A stretch of 64,000 nt of DNA from positions 40,640,001 through 40,704,000 of the forward strand of contig BSBN01000809.1 in assembly GCA_027924645.1 (NCBI GenBank), read 5' to 3'. The notes beneath the pieces were generated by a model. The model was not told the DNA's origin, ran no database searches, and saw only the letters and a program-made list of their open reading frames with translations. This document shows, one piece after another, positions 33,521 through 46,535 of this stretch. Origin of the DNA: Cunninghamia lanceolata (taxonomy: Eukaryota > Streptophyta > Pinopsida > Cupressales > Cupressaceae). The translations under genes were made by a program, and so were the position numbers. How positions within the stretch are numbered: the first letter of the stretch is position 1; every line of letters begins with the position of its first letter.

Positions 33521-35034
33521 TGCACAAGACAACTGAGGGGGGTGAATTAGTTGTAGCTTATAATTCCAAAACCCTCAAACACATTTAGATCCACATCAAT
33601 TTAATTAACCATTAAACTATTATGATGATTAAGCATGAAAGAAAATAATAGAAACTCAATCAACTCAACATCAAACACAAGAGAATACCATATTTACGTA
33701 GAAAACCCAAGAAGGGAAAAACCATGGTAAGGATTAGCTCAGAATATAAAGTAATATCAAAACTCAAATACAATAGGCTCACTGCCCAAAAGAAAAGCTC
33801 ACTGCCAGAATAGAGAAGAAGATAGAGAAGATTGTTACAAGCAGAAAACTATCTCAATGCAACAAGGAATTCCACTACAACACCATCGACACCTTCGCAG
33901 TCACACTAAAGAATTATAGACACCTCCTCACTACATCTAGTAATCTAACACATGAAAGCTTGTACTACACCACACATTCATCCACATAGTTATTCACATC
34001 ACCTTCATCATGCACACACTTGATCACAATCCCTTGATACTTATTTATATTGTCTTCAACCTTGATAACATTCTCCAAGGTCAGAAAATCACCTTAACCT
34101 AGAAAATTAAAATTAGGTCTAGACCTAAACATTCCCATTGTGGAAAGGAATGAATGCAAACCATACCACACCTTAGCTTGGACCTAAATCCACTTTAACA
34201 CATTACTCCACACTTCTACAATCACCAAACCACAACCACAAGTAGTGTAAACAACCAAGTCAGCCAAACTTGTGTTAACACTATGAACTTTTAAGTACAA
34301 GCTTCCTCAATGATCAAAAGACAATTTACGGACCACGCGCCAAGCTTGAACATGATCTAGAGGCATTCACATGCACCTTAAAACCAACAAATTCTTTCAC
34401 AACAACTTTCACCTGACAAAAGTTCACACCGGAGCACTCAAACAACCATGTCATACACTACAACTCAACAAATTAACTTGCAAAGAAAAAAACCATGAAC
34501 AACTTGAACTGAAGAAATATATGAGCATTATAAGCACAAATCTAGAAACAAATCTAAAGAGAAATGTGGAAAAAAATAGTTTCTCCCAAATACCTCTACA
34601 AGGATCAATAACACAGTTCACACACTGGTGACACAACTTCTTTTGTACAATGAACCAAAACACCAAATTTGGGATATAACATCTCTTAACATATTTGAAC
34701 AACATACCCAAAGCACAAAGATAGATCTTCAACTTAGAGGAAATGTAAAGTGAAACTAAAACACTACTTTGTAAACCAAAATGCCACTTCAACACACTAT
34801 ATCCTTTATTAATCAAATTTTCTCAAAAGCACTTGGAAACCAATCAACAGAAACATATTCTTGACATCTTTAGCACCTCTTCAAAGAAACCAAATCATCT
34901 TCAGTAAAGCAACTCAACTAAACAGCTCATACCATTGCAACAACCTCATCTCTGCTCAACCATTTGACAATAATGACAACACCAAGCTAACATGTTTACA
35001 TCAATTACAACACTAACTACACATACGTGCAACA
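33521..35034 (-). repeat. 3' LTR of the copia complex
   Basis: It reads on the minus strand from TGTTGCACGTATGTG to GTTGTCTTGTGCA, 1,514 bases. It is preceded by the polypurine tract AAAGGGGGAGAT, and its end contains AATTCACCCCCCTC. A TATA-like ACAATATAAATAAG (plus strand near 34044-34057) fits a U3 promoter. Confidence 0.8.
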
Positions 35035-35477
35035 ATCTCCCCCTTTCTCATTGATGGAAACACATAATGTGAAAAACCATCAAGACAACAACATCCTCAA
35101 TACTATACTTCATACCAACTCATTTCCTTTATCTTTCTCTCCCCCTCAACTTGCTACTCTTTTCCTGACAATTGACTTTCTCCTTTCTCTTCTTTTTCAC
35201 ATTGCTCTCTCTCCCCCTTTGACATCAATGGAAAAGGGCTTCATTTTTCTCTTTCTCATTCTCATACTTGTACCTGCTCAACACTGCTTTGTCACATCTT
35301 ATCTTTTACTACTCTTCATACTCCCCCTTAGAAGAAACCAACATTAGAACTTACTCCCCCTAATTGTCACAACCATCATGACCACTACTTGCTCCCCCTA
35401 AGAGATAGCCTCCAACATCAGTCTAGAATAAGGAATGAATCTTGAAATGCACTAGACTGATGCATCTCCTTATGCAT
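35035..35477 (-). promoter_or_regulatory. 3' untranslated region with repeated purine tracts
   Basis: The minus strand carries several GGGGGAG tracts (near 35042, 35145, 35210, 35323, 35354 and 35391). This pattern is typical of SIRE-like copias between pol and the 3' LTR; the last tract adjoins the LTR and would prime plus-strand synthesis. Confidence 0.7.
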
Positions 35478-38023
35478 CTAGTTCAAAGAAGGAGGGGCAA
35501 TAACCCCTAACTTCTCCCAGAGATACTCAAATGTATCCTTAGGTAGGGCCCTGGTGAATATATCAGCAACCTGATCCTTTGTAGGCACATACTCAAGCTT
35601 CACTTCATTCTCTACAACCTTCTCTCTCAGAAAGTGATACTGGATTGATATATATTTTTTCCTTGAATGCATCACTAGATTCTTTGAAATTTTAATAGCA
35701 CTTGTGTTATCACAGAAGATAGGAATGGGTTCATCATATACAACTCTGATATCCTTCAAAGTTTGCCTCATCCACAATACTTGTGTGTAGCAAGATGCTA
35801 CAACAATGTATTCTGCCTCTGTAGTAGACAAAGATACTAAGTCCTACTTCTCACTTAACTATGACATCACTCTACCTCCAAAAAATAATGCACCACCACT
35901 TGTACTTTTCCTATCATATATGCAACCAACCCAATCTACATCTGTATAAGGACTTAGAGCAAAGTTATTATCCTTTTGATACCACAAACCATGATCCAAA
36001 GTGCCCTTTAAATATATGAATATCCTCTTCACTGCTACAACATGTGACTCTTTGGGATCTTCTTGAAATCTAGCCACAAGACAAAGTGCATAAATAATAT
36101 TTGGTCTAGTAGTAGTTAAATATAGAAATCCTCCAATCATTGACCTATACCTGCTCTGATCAACCTTAGGAGATTCATCATTCTTTCTTAGCTTGCAACT
36201 AGTTGTCATAGGGGTTCATACTGGTTTAGAATATTACATTCCAAACTACTTTAACATCTCCTTGTCATACTTTGATTGTGAAATGAAAATACCTTTATCT
36301 ATCTGATTGATCTATAGCCCAAGGAAGAAGTTCATTTCCCCACACATTGACATTTCAATTTATTTCTACATTTCATCTACAAAAATTTTAAACATACTTT
36401 CATTTCCACCAAAAATTATATCATCTACATACACTTCCACAATCAAAATTTGATCTTCTCCTACTTTGATGTACAAATTACTATCTACGGTACCTTTATT
36501 GAATCCTTTCTATAATAAGTACATGTCTAATCTTGCATACCAAGCTATGGGGGCTTTCTTTAATCCATATAGTGTCATCTTCAACTTGCAAATGACATTC
36601 AATTTATCTCATAACTAAAGTCCATCTTGTTGTTAAATGTATACCTCTTCTTCCAATTCACCATTCAAGAAAGCAGACTTCACATCCATTTGATATACTT
36701 TGAAATCTTTATGTGCTGCAAAAGCCAAAAATGTCCTGATGACCTCCATTCTTGCCACTGGAGCATAAGTTTCCTCATAGTCTATTCATTCTACTTGTGA
36801 GTAACCGTTACACACAAGCCTTGCCTTGTTTCTTACCACTTCTCCATTCTCATTCAATTTGTTTCAGAATACCCACTTAGTTCCAATCACATTTTTGTTT
36901 GCTAGTCTTGGGACAAGTTCCCAGGTCTAATTCTTTTCAATCTGCATTAGTTCTTCTTCCATAGCCTTGATCCAATACTCATCCTTGCATGCTTTAATCA
37001 CTATTTTAGGTTATTTAACTGTAGAGAGTAGACATATATTTATGTGTTCTTTGAAATAACTTTCCTTCTTGACAGCACACCTTTTTTCTTGTCACCAATG
37101 ATTTTATCTTTAGAATGATGCTTCTGCACATACTTGGGAGTTTCAGGAGTCTTTTCTAGAGCTTCTTCTTCCTCAATCTGTACTTCCTTTTCATCAACAT
37201 TTTCTTCTTCTTCTCTACAAGAGGACTCATCTGATTCATATCTATTAACTTATGAATTATTTTGTAAATCTTCATCAACTTTGACATTTGCACTCTCAAC
37301 AATCCTTCTTAACATCTTGTTGTAGCACCGGTAAGACTTTCTTTTAGTAGAATACCTAAGGAAGATACCTTCATCAGACCTTGCATCAAACTTTTCTAGA
37401 TTTTCTTCATCCCTTCTGATATAACATTTTCTTCCAAACACTCTGAAGTACTTGGTAGTAGGAATCCTTCCATACCATAACTCATAAGGGGTCTTTGTAC
37501 TATTTTCTCTTGCATGCACTCTATTTAGTATATATATAGTAGTATGAATTGCCTCTCTCCAGTAGACCTTCAATAGATTTATTTCTTTTATCATTGTACT
37601 TGTAGCTTCTTGAACAATCCTATTCTTTCTTTCAATCACTCCATTCTACTGAGAAGTCCTAGGGGTAGATAAGTGCCTCTTTATTCCATGATTCTCACAA
37701 AAAATGTTAAACTCATTGGAAGTGAACTCTCCACCTCTATCAAACCTCAAACATTTAATTGTCATATCCATTTCATTCTCAACTATGACTTTGAGTGCTT
37801 TGAACTTATCTAGGGCTTCATATTTTTCTTTGATAAAAGTAACCCATGTCATCCTAGAATAATCATCAATCAATAGCATGAAATACCTATCACCTTGAAA
37901 ACTCCTTACTTTGGTAGGGCCACAAAGATCTGTATGCACAAATTCTAATAGTCTGGTAGAAGATTGATCATTGACTTTAAAACTTCTTCTTGCTTTCTTT
38001 CCAATTTGACATTCCTTATAGAT
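35478..38023 (-). pseudogene. Copia complex pol: integrase, RT, RNase H
   Basis: The minus strand enters at ECQIGKKARRSF (end of GAG-pre-integrase). It runs through HTDLCGPTK, MLLIDDYSRMTWVTF and RGGEFTSNEF (integrase, 37940-37650), ERKNR and YELWYGRIPTTKYF (37640-37450), then a degraded RT (37000-36240). RNase H includes DVDWVGCIYDRKSTSGG (near 35920), STTEAEYIVVASC (near 35820) and the end motif VADIFTRALPK (near 35540). It ends at 35478. Frames are split by many stops. It joins the 44279-45010 part once copia 2 is removed. Confidence 0.85.
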
Positions 38024-39064
38024 TGTTGGGAATTAAGGTGTCTCAACCTTGGTAATTCCTTACATTTGTAATGTTTGCATTTATTATCTACTTGCCTATG
38101 TTGTAAATATTTGTAAATTCCATATTGTCATATTGTGGGATGTGGCACGGTGATGTGTCGATCCTACATGGAATATGACAACTTGTAATTTTGTCCTCAC
38201 ATGAGGAGATAGGCATCCCACTTTGTGGTAGGAGCATTTTTCCATGTGTCGGCATCTTCCATGTTGTGTAAGGGAATGTTTGACCGAAATGGTTATGACG
38301 AATCTATGACATGTAAGAGTCGAAAATAGAAGGTTTTAAGACAGGTGATGACATGTGTCATGAAGCATCTTTGAATAAGGCATATTTGGGGGCCCCAAGG
38401 TGGAATATGACATGTTGTAAGAGAATATGCTATTTATAGCATGTTTATGACAGATTCTCTTACAGTTGTAAGTTGTAACCGCTATGACAGATTCTATGAC
38501 GGTAGTAAGTGTCGTAAGAGCATCTGTCATAGCCCATTATGGAAATAGGTGACCTCTTTGGGATGGGATCTATGGACAAGTTTCAGGCACATTTTACAAT
38601 GTTGACCAAGTGTCCTTAGGTGTGGGTTTTGGTCCATGAAGCCATGTTGGACACCCATTCCAAGAAAGGTCCAATATTGCCTTGTATTTCCTATATAAAC
38701 AGGTGCTTGGAGATGGAGTTTGTATTACAGTTTTACAGGTATTGTTATGTTGCTGGATTGACTCTAGACACGAGTGTCGAAGACCATTGAAGCTTTCATT
38801 ACAAGTGTATTGTAAACAACTTTCAGATTTGTTAATACATTGTGTAGGTTTCTAAGTGTGGGGTTTTTCACTCGATAAGGGTTTTGCCCACCGTAAATCT
38901 TTGTCTCTCTTCTTCTATCTTCTTTCTGGTTCTTGTGTATTTCTGTAGTAACTCTGTTAGATGTTGTATGTTGCTAGAGTGAAAAGGAATAAATTGAATT
39001 TGTATAACTCTCCCCTCATTAGATTAGTGTAGGAAGCGATTTCTGCACACCTAGCTTCCTCTTA
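38024..39064 (+). repeat. Copia 2 5' LTR
   Basis: 1,041 bases from TGTTGGGAATTAAGG to CTTCCTCTTA (the expected CA end reads TA). It is followed by a primer site at 39067-39078, TGGTATCAAAGC, with one mismatch to the initiator-Met consensus. Confidence 0.93.
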
Positions 39065-39181
39065 GTTGGTATCAAAGCCTGGCTAGTTTTGGTCTTAGCT
39101 GTTGGGTAGGGGTTTTATGAGCTGATCTTAAGTTGAATGGGAGTCTGTGCAGAGTATTCTGATTTCTATTGTAGCAAGGAG

Positions 39182-39945
39182 ATGGCAAGTACATCAGGAA
39201 GGTTTGAAGTGGAGAAGTTCAATGGCAGTAATTTTGAGCTGTGGAAGCTCAAGATGGAAGACATGCTTGTTGACCAAGACCTTTGGGAAAGTGTTAATGG
39301 AACTAAACCAGCTGCAATGTCACAAGATGAGTGGGATCTCAAGGATCAGAAGGCTAAGGGTCTCATAAGACTTAGTCTTGCTGATTCTATTCTATTAAAT
39401 GTCTATGAGGAGACTACTACAAAACTACTTTGGAAGAAGTTGGGGGATGTGTATCAAGCCAAATCCCTAGTTAATAAACTTTTCCTTAGAAAGAAGTTGT
39501 ATTCTCTTAAAATGGAGGATAGAGGATCTATTGCTAAACATATGAATACTTTTAACATGTTGGTTGCATAATTGACATCTATTGGTGTAAAGATGGAGGA
39601 GGAGGATCGATGTATTACCTTGCTTTGTTCTTTGCCAGACTCATGGGATCACCTTGTCATGGCTATTGGAAGCACCACATCCACATTCAAAATGGAAGAA
39701 GTGGTTTCTTCACTATTATCTAAAGAGATGTAGATAAAGTCTTCTAAGGTAGCTAAAGAGGCCCTTACAGTTCATGGAAGACCCAAAGAGAAAAGGAAGA
39801 AGAAGGACAAAAAAGCTGAGAAGGGTAGATCCAAATCCCGTTGGAGATCCAAATCTCTTGGAAAGTCCAAGGCTCTTTGTTGGAACTATGGAAAAGTCAA
39901 GCATTTCTGAAAGAATGCAATGAGGAGAAGAAGAAGAAGAAAGCT
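39182..39945 (+). pseudogene. Copia 2 gag
   Basis: It begins MASTSGRFEVEKFNGSNFEL and contains DUF4219 and UBN2 domains, close to copia 1 gag but without the UBN2 stop at the same place. Stops occur at 39569 and 39731. The zinc knuckle reads CWNYGKVKHF followed by TGA (39908-39910): the second Cys is Tyr, and a one-base loss downstream removes the last Cys. Nucleocapsid function would be lost. Confidence 0.88.
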
Positions 39946-42900
39946 CCTGATTTAGATTCTGATAAGTCACAAGATGATGGTGATACTTTCATCGCAGCCT
40001 TGTCAACCCATGCATCTGATGATGTGTGGCTAATTGACTCTAGTGCATCATTTCACATGACCTTGCATCGAGACTGGTTCACTAAGTATGAGGAGTTCAA
40101 TGGTGGAAAGGTGTATTTGGGTGACGACTCTCATCTAAAGATTGTTGGTCGTGGAAGAGTCTCTATCCGATTCCCTGATGGTCGAGTGAAGGGGATCTCT
40201 AGGGTTATGCACATCCTAGGCTTAGCATAGAACCTACTATCTATAAGTAGTTTGAATGATGCAAGTGTGTAGGTTGTCTTTTCGAAAGAAGGATGTAAGA
40301 TGACTAGAGGAGCTATGGTGCTTGCTAAGGGTTCTAGAAAAGGTACTCTATTTCATGTGGAGGCATGCATTTCACAATGCAATAGTTCTTCTGACTCAAG
40401 GAAGAGAGCAGCAGTCACTTCATCCCCACCATCTGAATCTGCAGTGAAGAAATTTGTTGTTTCTAGTCTTGATGGTTGTAATTATGCATTGGAAGTTAAA
40501 CTTCCTGCTAATAAGACAATGTTATGGCATAACAGATTTGGCCACATTGGTGAGAAGGGTCTCCATACCCTGAAAAATAAGAACCTCGTTGAGGGGTTAG
40601 ATGATTGTAATCTTGAGTTTGACTTTTGCAAACATTGTATTTATGGAAAACAAAACTGTGTTCAATTTTATTCAAGTTCTCATAAGTCTTCTGGTGTGTT
40701 GGACCTTATTCATTCTGATGTGTTTGGTCCTGTTAATGTTCCTTCATTATCAAAATATATATACTTTGTATCTTTTATAGATGATTACGGTAGAAGGACA
40801 TGGATTTATTTTCTCAAAAGGAAATCTGAAGTCTATACCAAGTTTAAGGAGTTTAAGGCCTTTGCTGAAAATTAGACTGGTAAAAAGATTAAATGTTTGA
40901 GAACTGACAATGGTGATGAGTTCTGTTCTACAGAATTTGATAAGTATTGTATGGAACTTGGGATTGAAAGAAATATGACAACTCCATATGCCCCACAGAA
41001 AAATGGAGTTGCAAAGAGGATGAACAGGACACTGATGGAGAAGGCTAGGAGTATGCTTAGTGGAGTTGGCCTAGAACAAACGTTTTGGGCTGAAGTTGTT
41101 GCCACTACTTGCTATCTAGTAAACAGATCTCCTACATCAACTCTTGTTGGAAAGACACCCGTGGAGGTGTGGTCTGGTAGAAAGCCTTCAATAAGGCATC
41201 TTCATGTTTTTGGTTGTGAGGCATATGCACATGTGCCTAGGGAGAAGCTGTCAAAATTGGAGAACAAGGCTATTAAGTGTATCTTCATTAGCTATGGTGT
41301 CGGTGTGAAAGGATACAAGCTTTGGGACCCTGTGGCTGAAAAAGTGTTGTATAGAAGAAGTGTCATCTTCAAAGAGATTGCACCTTCTACTATTTTGTAA
41401 CCAAAAGAAATAGTAAAGAAAGAGGATTATGTTCAGTTTCTTGCTACCCCTGAGAAGACTGAACAAAAAGACAATGTTGGACCTGATGATGAAGAGAGCT
41501 CTAGCAGCTCTGAAAGCTCAGATGAAGAAGTTGAACCTCAACCTTAGCTCTTGAGGAGGTCTACATAGATAAGAAAGCAACCTGAAAGGTTTAGTTTTAC
41601 ATTGCTTTATTCTAGTTGTTCTTATGCTTTGGTTACTAACAATGATGAACCTAGAACTGTATCAAAGGCTATGGACATGAAAGATGCAAGTTCCTGGAAG
41701 GAGGCCATGGAGGATGAAATGGCTTCTTTGGAAAGGAATCAAACTTGGGACTTGGTACCTTTGCCTCCTAGATGAAAACCTATTGGATGCAAAATGGGTG
41801 TTCAAGAAGAAATTTGGTACAGATGGCAGTGTTGAGAAGCATAAGGCTAGATTGGTTGTGAAGGGGTATTCACAGGTGGAGGGTATAGATTATAGTCAAA
41901 TCTTCTCTCCCATTGCAAAGATGGCATTCATTTGATTCTTGTTGTCTCTCGCAGCAGCTTATGACTTGGAGGTAGAACAAATGAATGTGAAGACAACTTT
42001 TCTTCAAGGTGACTTGGAGGAAGAAATCTACATGTCACAGCTAGAGCATTACATGGTGAAAGGTAAAGAAAATTTGGTTTGCAAACTTAAAAAGTCTTTG
42101 TATTGTTTGAAGCAATCCCCTAGGAGATGGTACTTGAAGTTTGATACCTTTGTGTTGTCAATTGGATTTGTGAGATCAAAATTAGATCATTGTCTATATT
42201 ATAAGTTTGATGGTGATCGTATTCTCATTGTTGCACTGTATGTTGATGATATGTTGCTCATTGGGAAGGCTAAGAATATGATTTATGACTTTAAATCTTA
42301 GTTGTTAGCACAATTTGAAATGAAAGATCTAGGAGAAGCCAGGTACATTCTAGGAATGGAAATTAGAAGAGACAGAACCAACAAAAAACTTTGGTTAAGC
42401 CAGAGTAAGTATGTGAAGACTTAGACAGGTTTAGCATGGCAGATTGTAGACCATTGTGTGTTCCTGTTTCTTTGGGGACAAAGTTATCTATTGAGGATTG
42501 TCCAAAATCTCCTAGTGAGATGGAGGACATGAGCAGAGTACCTTATGCTAGTGTTGTTGGTAGTTTGATGTATGCTCTGTTCTGTACAAGACCAAACATT
42601 GCCCAGGCAGGGGAGTCCTTAGTCGATTTATGGCTAATCCTAGACAGGTTTATTGGGATGCAGTTAAGCAAGTGTTCAGATATTTGAGGGGTACTTCCGA
42701 GTATTCCATTTTCTATCATGGTAATGTTTCAAGACCTTTGCATTCTATTGATATTCATGGATTTGTGGATTTAGATTGGGTAGGTGACATTGATAGCAGG
42801 AGATCCACCAATGCTTATGTGTTTACACTATTTGGTGGTGCTATTAGTTAGATGAGTAAGCAATAACCTGTTGTTGCTTTGTCCACGATAGAAGCTGAGT

Positions 42901-43205
42901 ATATGGCAGAAACTCATGCTTGTAAGGAAGCCATTTGGCTTAAGAGATTGTGTTTAGATATTGGTGTTGATGCAGGTCAGATCACGATCAATTGTGATAG
43001 TCAGAGTGCAATTTACCTTGCGAAGAATCCAACTTTCAATGCTAGAAAAAAGCACATTGATGTTTAGTTTCACTTCGTGTAAGACATGGTTGAGGATGGA
43101 AAGGTAAATTTGAAGAATGTTGCAGAAGCATTGATGAAACTAGTGGGCACAGAGAAGTTCAGATGGTGTTCGGAGTCTATGGGCCTCTTGGCCTATAGCA
43201 GTTAA
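39946..43205 (+). pseudogene. Copia 2 pol: protease, integrase, RT, RNase H
   Basis: The protease site reads IDSSASFHM near 40037 (expected DSGAS, Gly to Ser). GAG-pre-integrase is at 40520-40660 and the integrase core at 40707-41000 (DVFGP, FIDDYGRRTW, TDNGDEF). RT lies at about 41680-42400 with LYVDDMLLIGK at 42237. RNase H has DWVGDIDSRRSTNAY near 42775 and ALSTIEAEYMAE near 42876. Stops include 40228, 40873, 41933, 42299, 42864 and 43065; five of these fall at the same codons as in copia 1. The terminal TAA is at 43203-43205. Confidence 0.88.
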
Positions 43206-43253
43206 ATCCTACTTTTCTATTGGCTCTTACAAGGTGTTCAACAAGTGGGAGAA

Positions 43254-44273
43254 TGTCAGGAATTAAGGTGTCTCAACTGGTAATTCCTTACATTTGTAAT
43301 GTTTGCATTTATTATCTACTTGCCTATGTTGTAAATATTTGTAAATTCCATATTGTCATATTGTGGGATGTGGCACGGTGATGTGTCGATCCTACATGGA
43401 ATGTGACAACTTGTAATTTTGTCCTCACATGAGGAGATAGGCATCCCACTTTGTGGTAGGAGCATTTTTCCATGTGTCTGCATCTTCCATGTGTAAGGGA
43501 ATGTTTGACCGAAATAGTTATGATGGATTCCTATGATGAATCTATGACATGTAAGAGTCAGAAATAGAAGGTTATAAGATAGGTGATGACATGTGTCATG
43601 AAGCATCTTTGAATAAGGCATATTTGGGGGCCCCAAAGTGGAGTATGACATGTTGTAAGAGAATATACTATTTATAGCATGTGTATGACAGATTCTCTTA
43701 TAGCTGTAAGTTGTAACTGCTATGACAGATTCTATGACGGTCGTAAGTGTCGTAAGAGCATCTATCATAGCCCATTTTGGAAATAGGTGACCTCTTTGGG
43801 ATGGGAACTATGTACAAGTGTCAGGCACATTCTACAATGTTGACCAAGTGTCCTTAGGTGTGGGTTTTGGTCTATGAAGCCATGTTGGACACCCATTCCA
43901 AGAAAGGTCCAATATTGCCTTGTATTTCCTATATAAATAGGTGCTTGGAGATGGAGTTTGTATTATAGGTTTACAGGTACTGTTATGCTATCAGATTGAC
44001 TCCTAATTTGTTAATACATTGTAAACAACTTTTAGATTTGTTAATACATTATGCAGGTTTCTGTGTGTGGGGTTTTTCACCCAATAAGGGTTTTCCCCAC
44101 CGTAAATCTTTGTCTCTCTTCTTCTGTCTTCTTTCTGGTTCTTGTGTATTGTTGTAGTAACTCTATTAGATGTTGTATGTTGCTAGAGTTATAAGGAATA
44201 AATTGAATTTGTATAGCTTTCCCCTCATTAGATTCATGTAGGAAGCAATTTCTGCACACCTAGCTTCCTTTCA
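43254..44273 (+). repeat. Copia 2 3' LTR
   Basis: 1,020 bases from TGTCAGGAATTAAGG to CTTCCTTTCA. It aligns with 38024-39064, with small deletions such as a loss near 43480-43500. Confidence 0.93.
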
Positions 44274-44278
44274 CAGAT

Positions 44279-45010
44279 AAAATTGATGAGCTTTGTAATC
44301 TTTAGCAGATCTCTCACAGCTTGAATTGAACTTATCCTTACCAAGCTATCAAAATTGATGTGACATAATCTTCTATGCCATATCCAACTTTCACTAATTT
44401 GAGTCATGAAGCAATAACCATCACCACCTTTGAGCTAATAAACATTTCCATTTGTCCTCTTTCCAGTAGCTATCATAGTTCTAGAATCTTTTCTGATCTC
44501 GCAGCCACCATCCTGAAACACAAGATTGTATCCTTTGCTACACATTTTTCCAACACTCAAGAGGTTATGGTTTAAACCCTTAACATAAATAACATCATCA
44601 TTATTATGATTTCCATCAAAACTAATTAATCCTCTTCCACATATCTTAGCAGATGTATCATCACCAAATCTAACTAGTCCTCCATCATATTTTTCAAGTT
44701 TAATAAACTTTCTTTTATCACCGATCATGTCATTTGAGCATCCACTATTAATAACCCAATAGTTCTTTTCCTGTCTGGTATTAAAAGAAGATATCAAAGT
44801 ACCTTTAGTATTAAGACTTACCTCTGGAGCCTTTTCCTTCACACATTTCTCAGAGTTAGTAGAAATAATATCCTCTTTTAAAGCTATGAACATACATTCA
44901 TTATCCTCATCATAATCAGATTCATCATCATATATACTTGCATCTTCTCTAACATAGTATCTTTTCTTAGGTACTCTACTTCTGTTCTCCCCATTCTTCT
45001 CAAAATTATT
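44279..45010 (-). pseudogene. Copia complex protease and start of GAG-pre-integrase
   Basis: The protease active site reads WVINSGCSNDMIG (near 44750; canonical DSGCS, Asp to Asn). MCSKGYNLVFQDGGCEIR (44530-44500) and TNGNVY follow. The protease-to-integrase linker then runs into the copia 2 insertion at 44273. An acidic stretch (YDDESDYDEDNEC) precedes the active site. Loss of the catalytic Asp means an inactive protease. Confidence 0.8.
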
Positions 45011-46204
45011 TCTAGACATCTTGAAGCATAATGACGAATCTTGCAACAACTCAAACACTTGAAAGGCAATTAACCATTGTACTTACTAGTACCCAATTTT
45101 ATTTTTCTCACAAAGTTAGCTTCCACATCATCAGAATCCTCCTAATTTGATACCATAGTCCTCTATAGAATGAATTACTATCCTTGTTTTTCTTTCCATA
45201 CAGTCTTCTCTTGGTGCATCATGATCCTTCTTTTCCTCCAACACATGAATACTTCCATATATACAACCTTCTAAACATATAAGTAACATGTTTCCATTTT
45301 GATCCATCAATCCATCCATAATCCATCTGCATACAATCTATCATAGGCTTTCTCCTCCTTATTTTATTCCAACACATCTTTTCAAAATGACTCCTCAATC
45401 CACATAACTTACAAGGGTATAGATCCCAACATAATTCCTTTTCATGTCCATGTCTATTACAATGAGAATAATACATACCTTTTCTTCGCTGATTTGACTT
45501 GTTTGAACTTGAAATAACATCCTTACCTCTTTCATATCCAAGGCCTTCACTTCTTCATCTTATTACTGGTTCAACAGGTTTTGTAATTCCTGGATGATGT
45601 TTTCCCAATCCTTGTCCTTCATATACAATTCTTTGCATGATTTTGAAACAAATACCATCACCAACAACTGTAGGTTTAGTTACATTGTCACCTTCAACTT
45701 CATTTTCTAAAGAAGCTTCTACAATATCACACAAATCATTAGTATCACAAGAAACATCACAAAACTCAGGCTTAGATATGAAACTTTCATTCTCTTTTCT
45801 ACATGCTACAAGTGACTGCTCTAACCGATTAACCTATTCTTTCAATCCTGATATTTCATTCTTTTGCAAATTGTTTTCCTTTTTCATCTCTTATAAATTT
45901 TCCTCTAGATCTCTATTCCTCTGCTCCACCTTCTTAAACAACTTGAATCCTTCCTCCAATTCTTCAAAGATCTTTTCAACATACTTAAACAACTTCAGCT
46001 CTGCTTCTAATTCTTCAATTCTTCTTCTTACATTTTTTAATTCTTCTTCAAGAGCATCATATTTGTCTTCTCCTAGTTCTTTTATTCTTTCCATCAATTT
46101 TGAATTACACATTTTGATTTTACACAATTCTTATTCCAGAATATCCTTTTTGCATATTAGGTTTTCATTTTCTTTCTTCATCCTTTTTCCAATCTTCCCC
46201 ATTG
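45011..46204 (-). pseudogene. Copia complex gag with coiled coil, G-patch-like motif and zinc knuckles
   Basis: The likely start is MGKIGKRMKKENENL at 46202, about 160 bases after the primer site. A long coiled coil (EELEAELKLFKYVEKIFEEL; 46127-45891) follows. Then comes YEGQGLGKHHPGITKP with EGLGYERGKD (45640-45530), which looks like a G-patch. Three knuckle-like motifs end it: YSHCNRHGHEKELC (first Cys lost), CKLCGLRSHFEKMC and CLSCCKIRHYASRC. The usual N-terminal UBN2 domain is not visible, so the gag is 5' shortened or unusual. Confidence 0.7.
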
Positions 46205-46361
46205 AAACAAATTGAATAAACAACTTAATTTGAAAATCTCACCTGAATATTCCTTGTAATCTTCTTCAATAATGACACTTGTTACTTCTAGGGTTTCACA
46301 CTTCTTTCAACATTGTCTTCCTTCCCAACAGATTCACAACCATCCCAGTAGATTCGCAACA

Positions 46362-46374
46362 AGCTCTAATACCA
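46362..46374 (-). promoter_or_regulatory. Primer-binding site of the copia complex
   Basis: On the minus strand TGGTATTAGAGC follows the LTR end ..GATAACATCA after two bases. It is the initiator-Met primer site with one mismatch. Confidence 0.85.
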
Positions 46375-46376
46375 CT

Positions 46377-46535
46377 TGATGTTATCAAGGTAGGGTCCAA
46401 TGAGGGACTATCCAACCTTGCAACCTTAAATTACTAACAACATGATCAATTAGAGATGCAATGAAAGTATATAGCTAACAACAAAAAGAAAGAGACATTC
46501 ATAAGCACATGACACAAGATATATCTTGGGAAACC
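46377..46535 (-). repeat. 5' LTR of the copia complex, 3' piece
   Basis: Plus-strand start is TGATGTTATCAAGGTAG. It ends at the chromovirus insertion with AAACC (46531-46535), which is repeated at 59171-59175 where the LTR resumes. Confidence 0.85.

Larger units (their letters stand above)
38024..44273 (+). mobile_element. Copia element 2 (Tork/TNT1-like)
   Basis: A complete but decayed element: LTR (38024-39064), initiator-Met primer site, gag, pol, polypurine tract AAGTGGGAGAA (43243-43253) and LTR (43254-44273). The flanks TAGAT (38019-38023) and CAGAT (44274-44278) are a TSD with one mismatch. It splits the copia complex between GAG-pre-integrase and integrase. It is the same family as copia 1. 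Confidence 0.93.
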
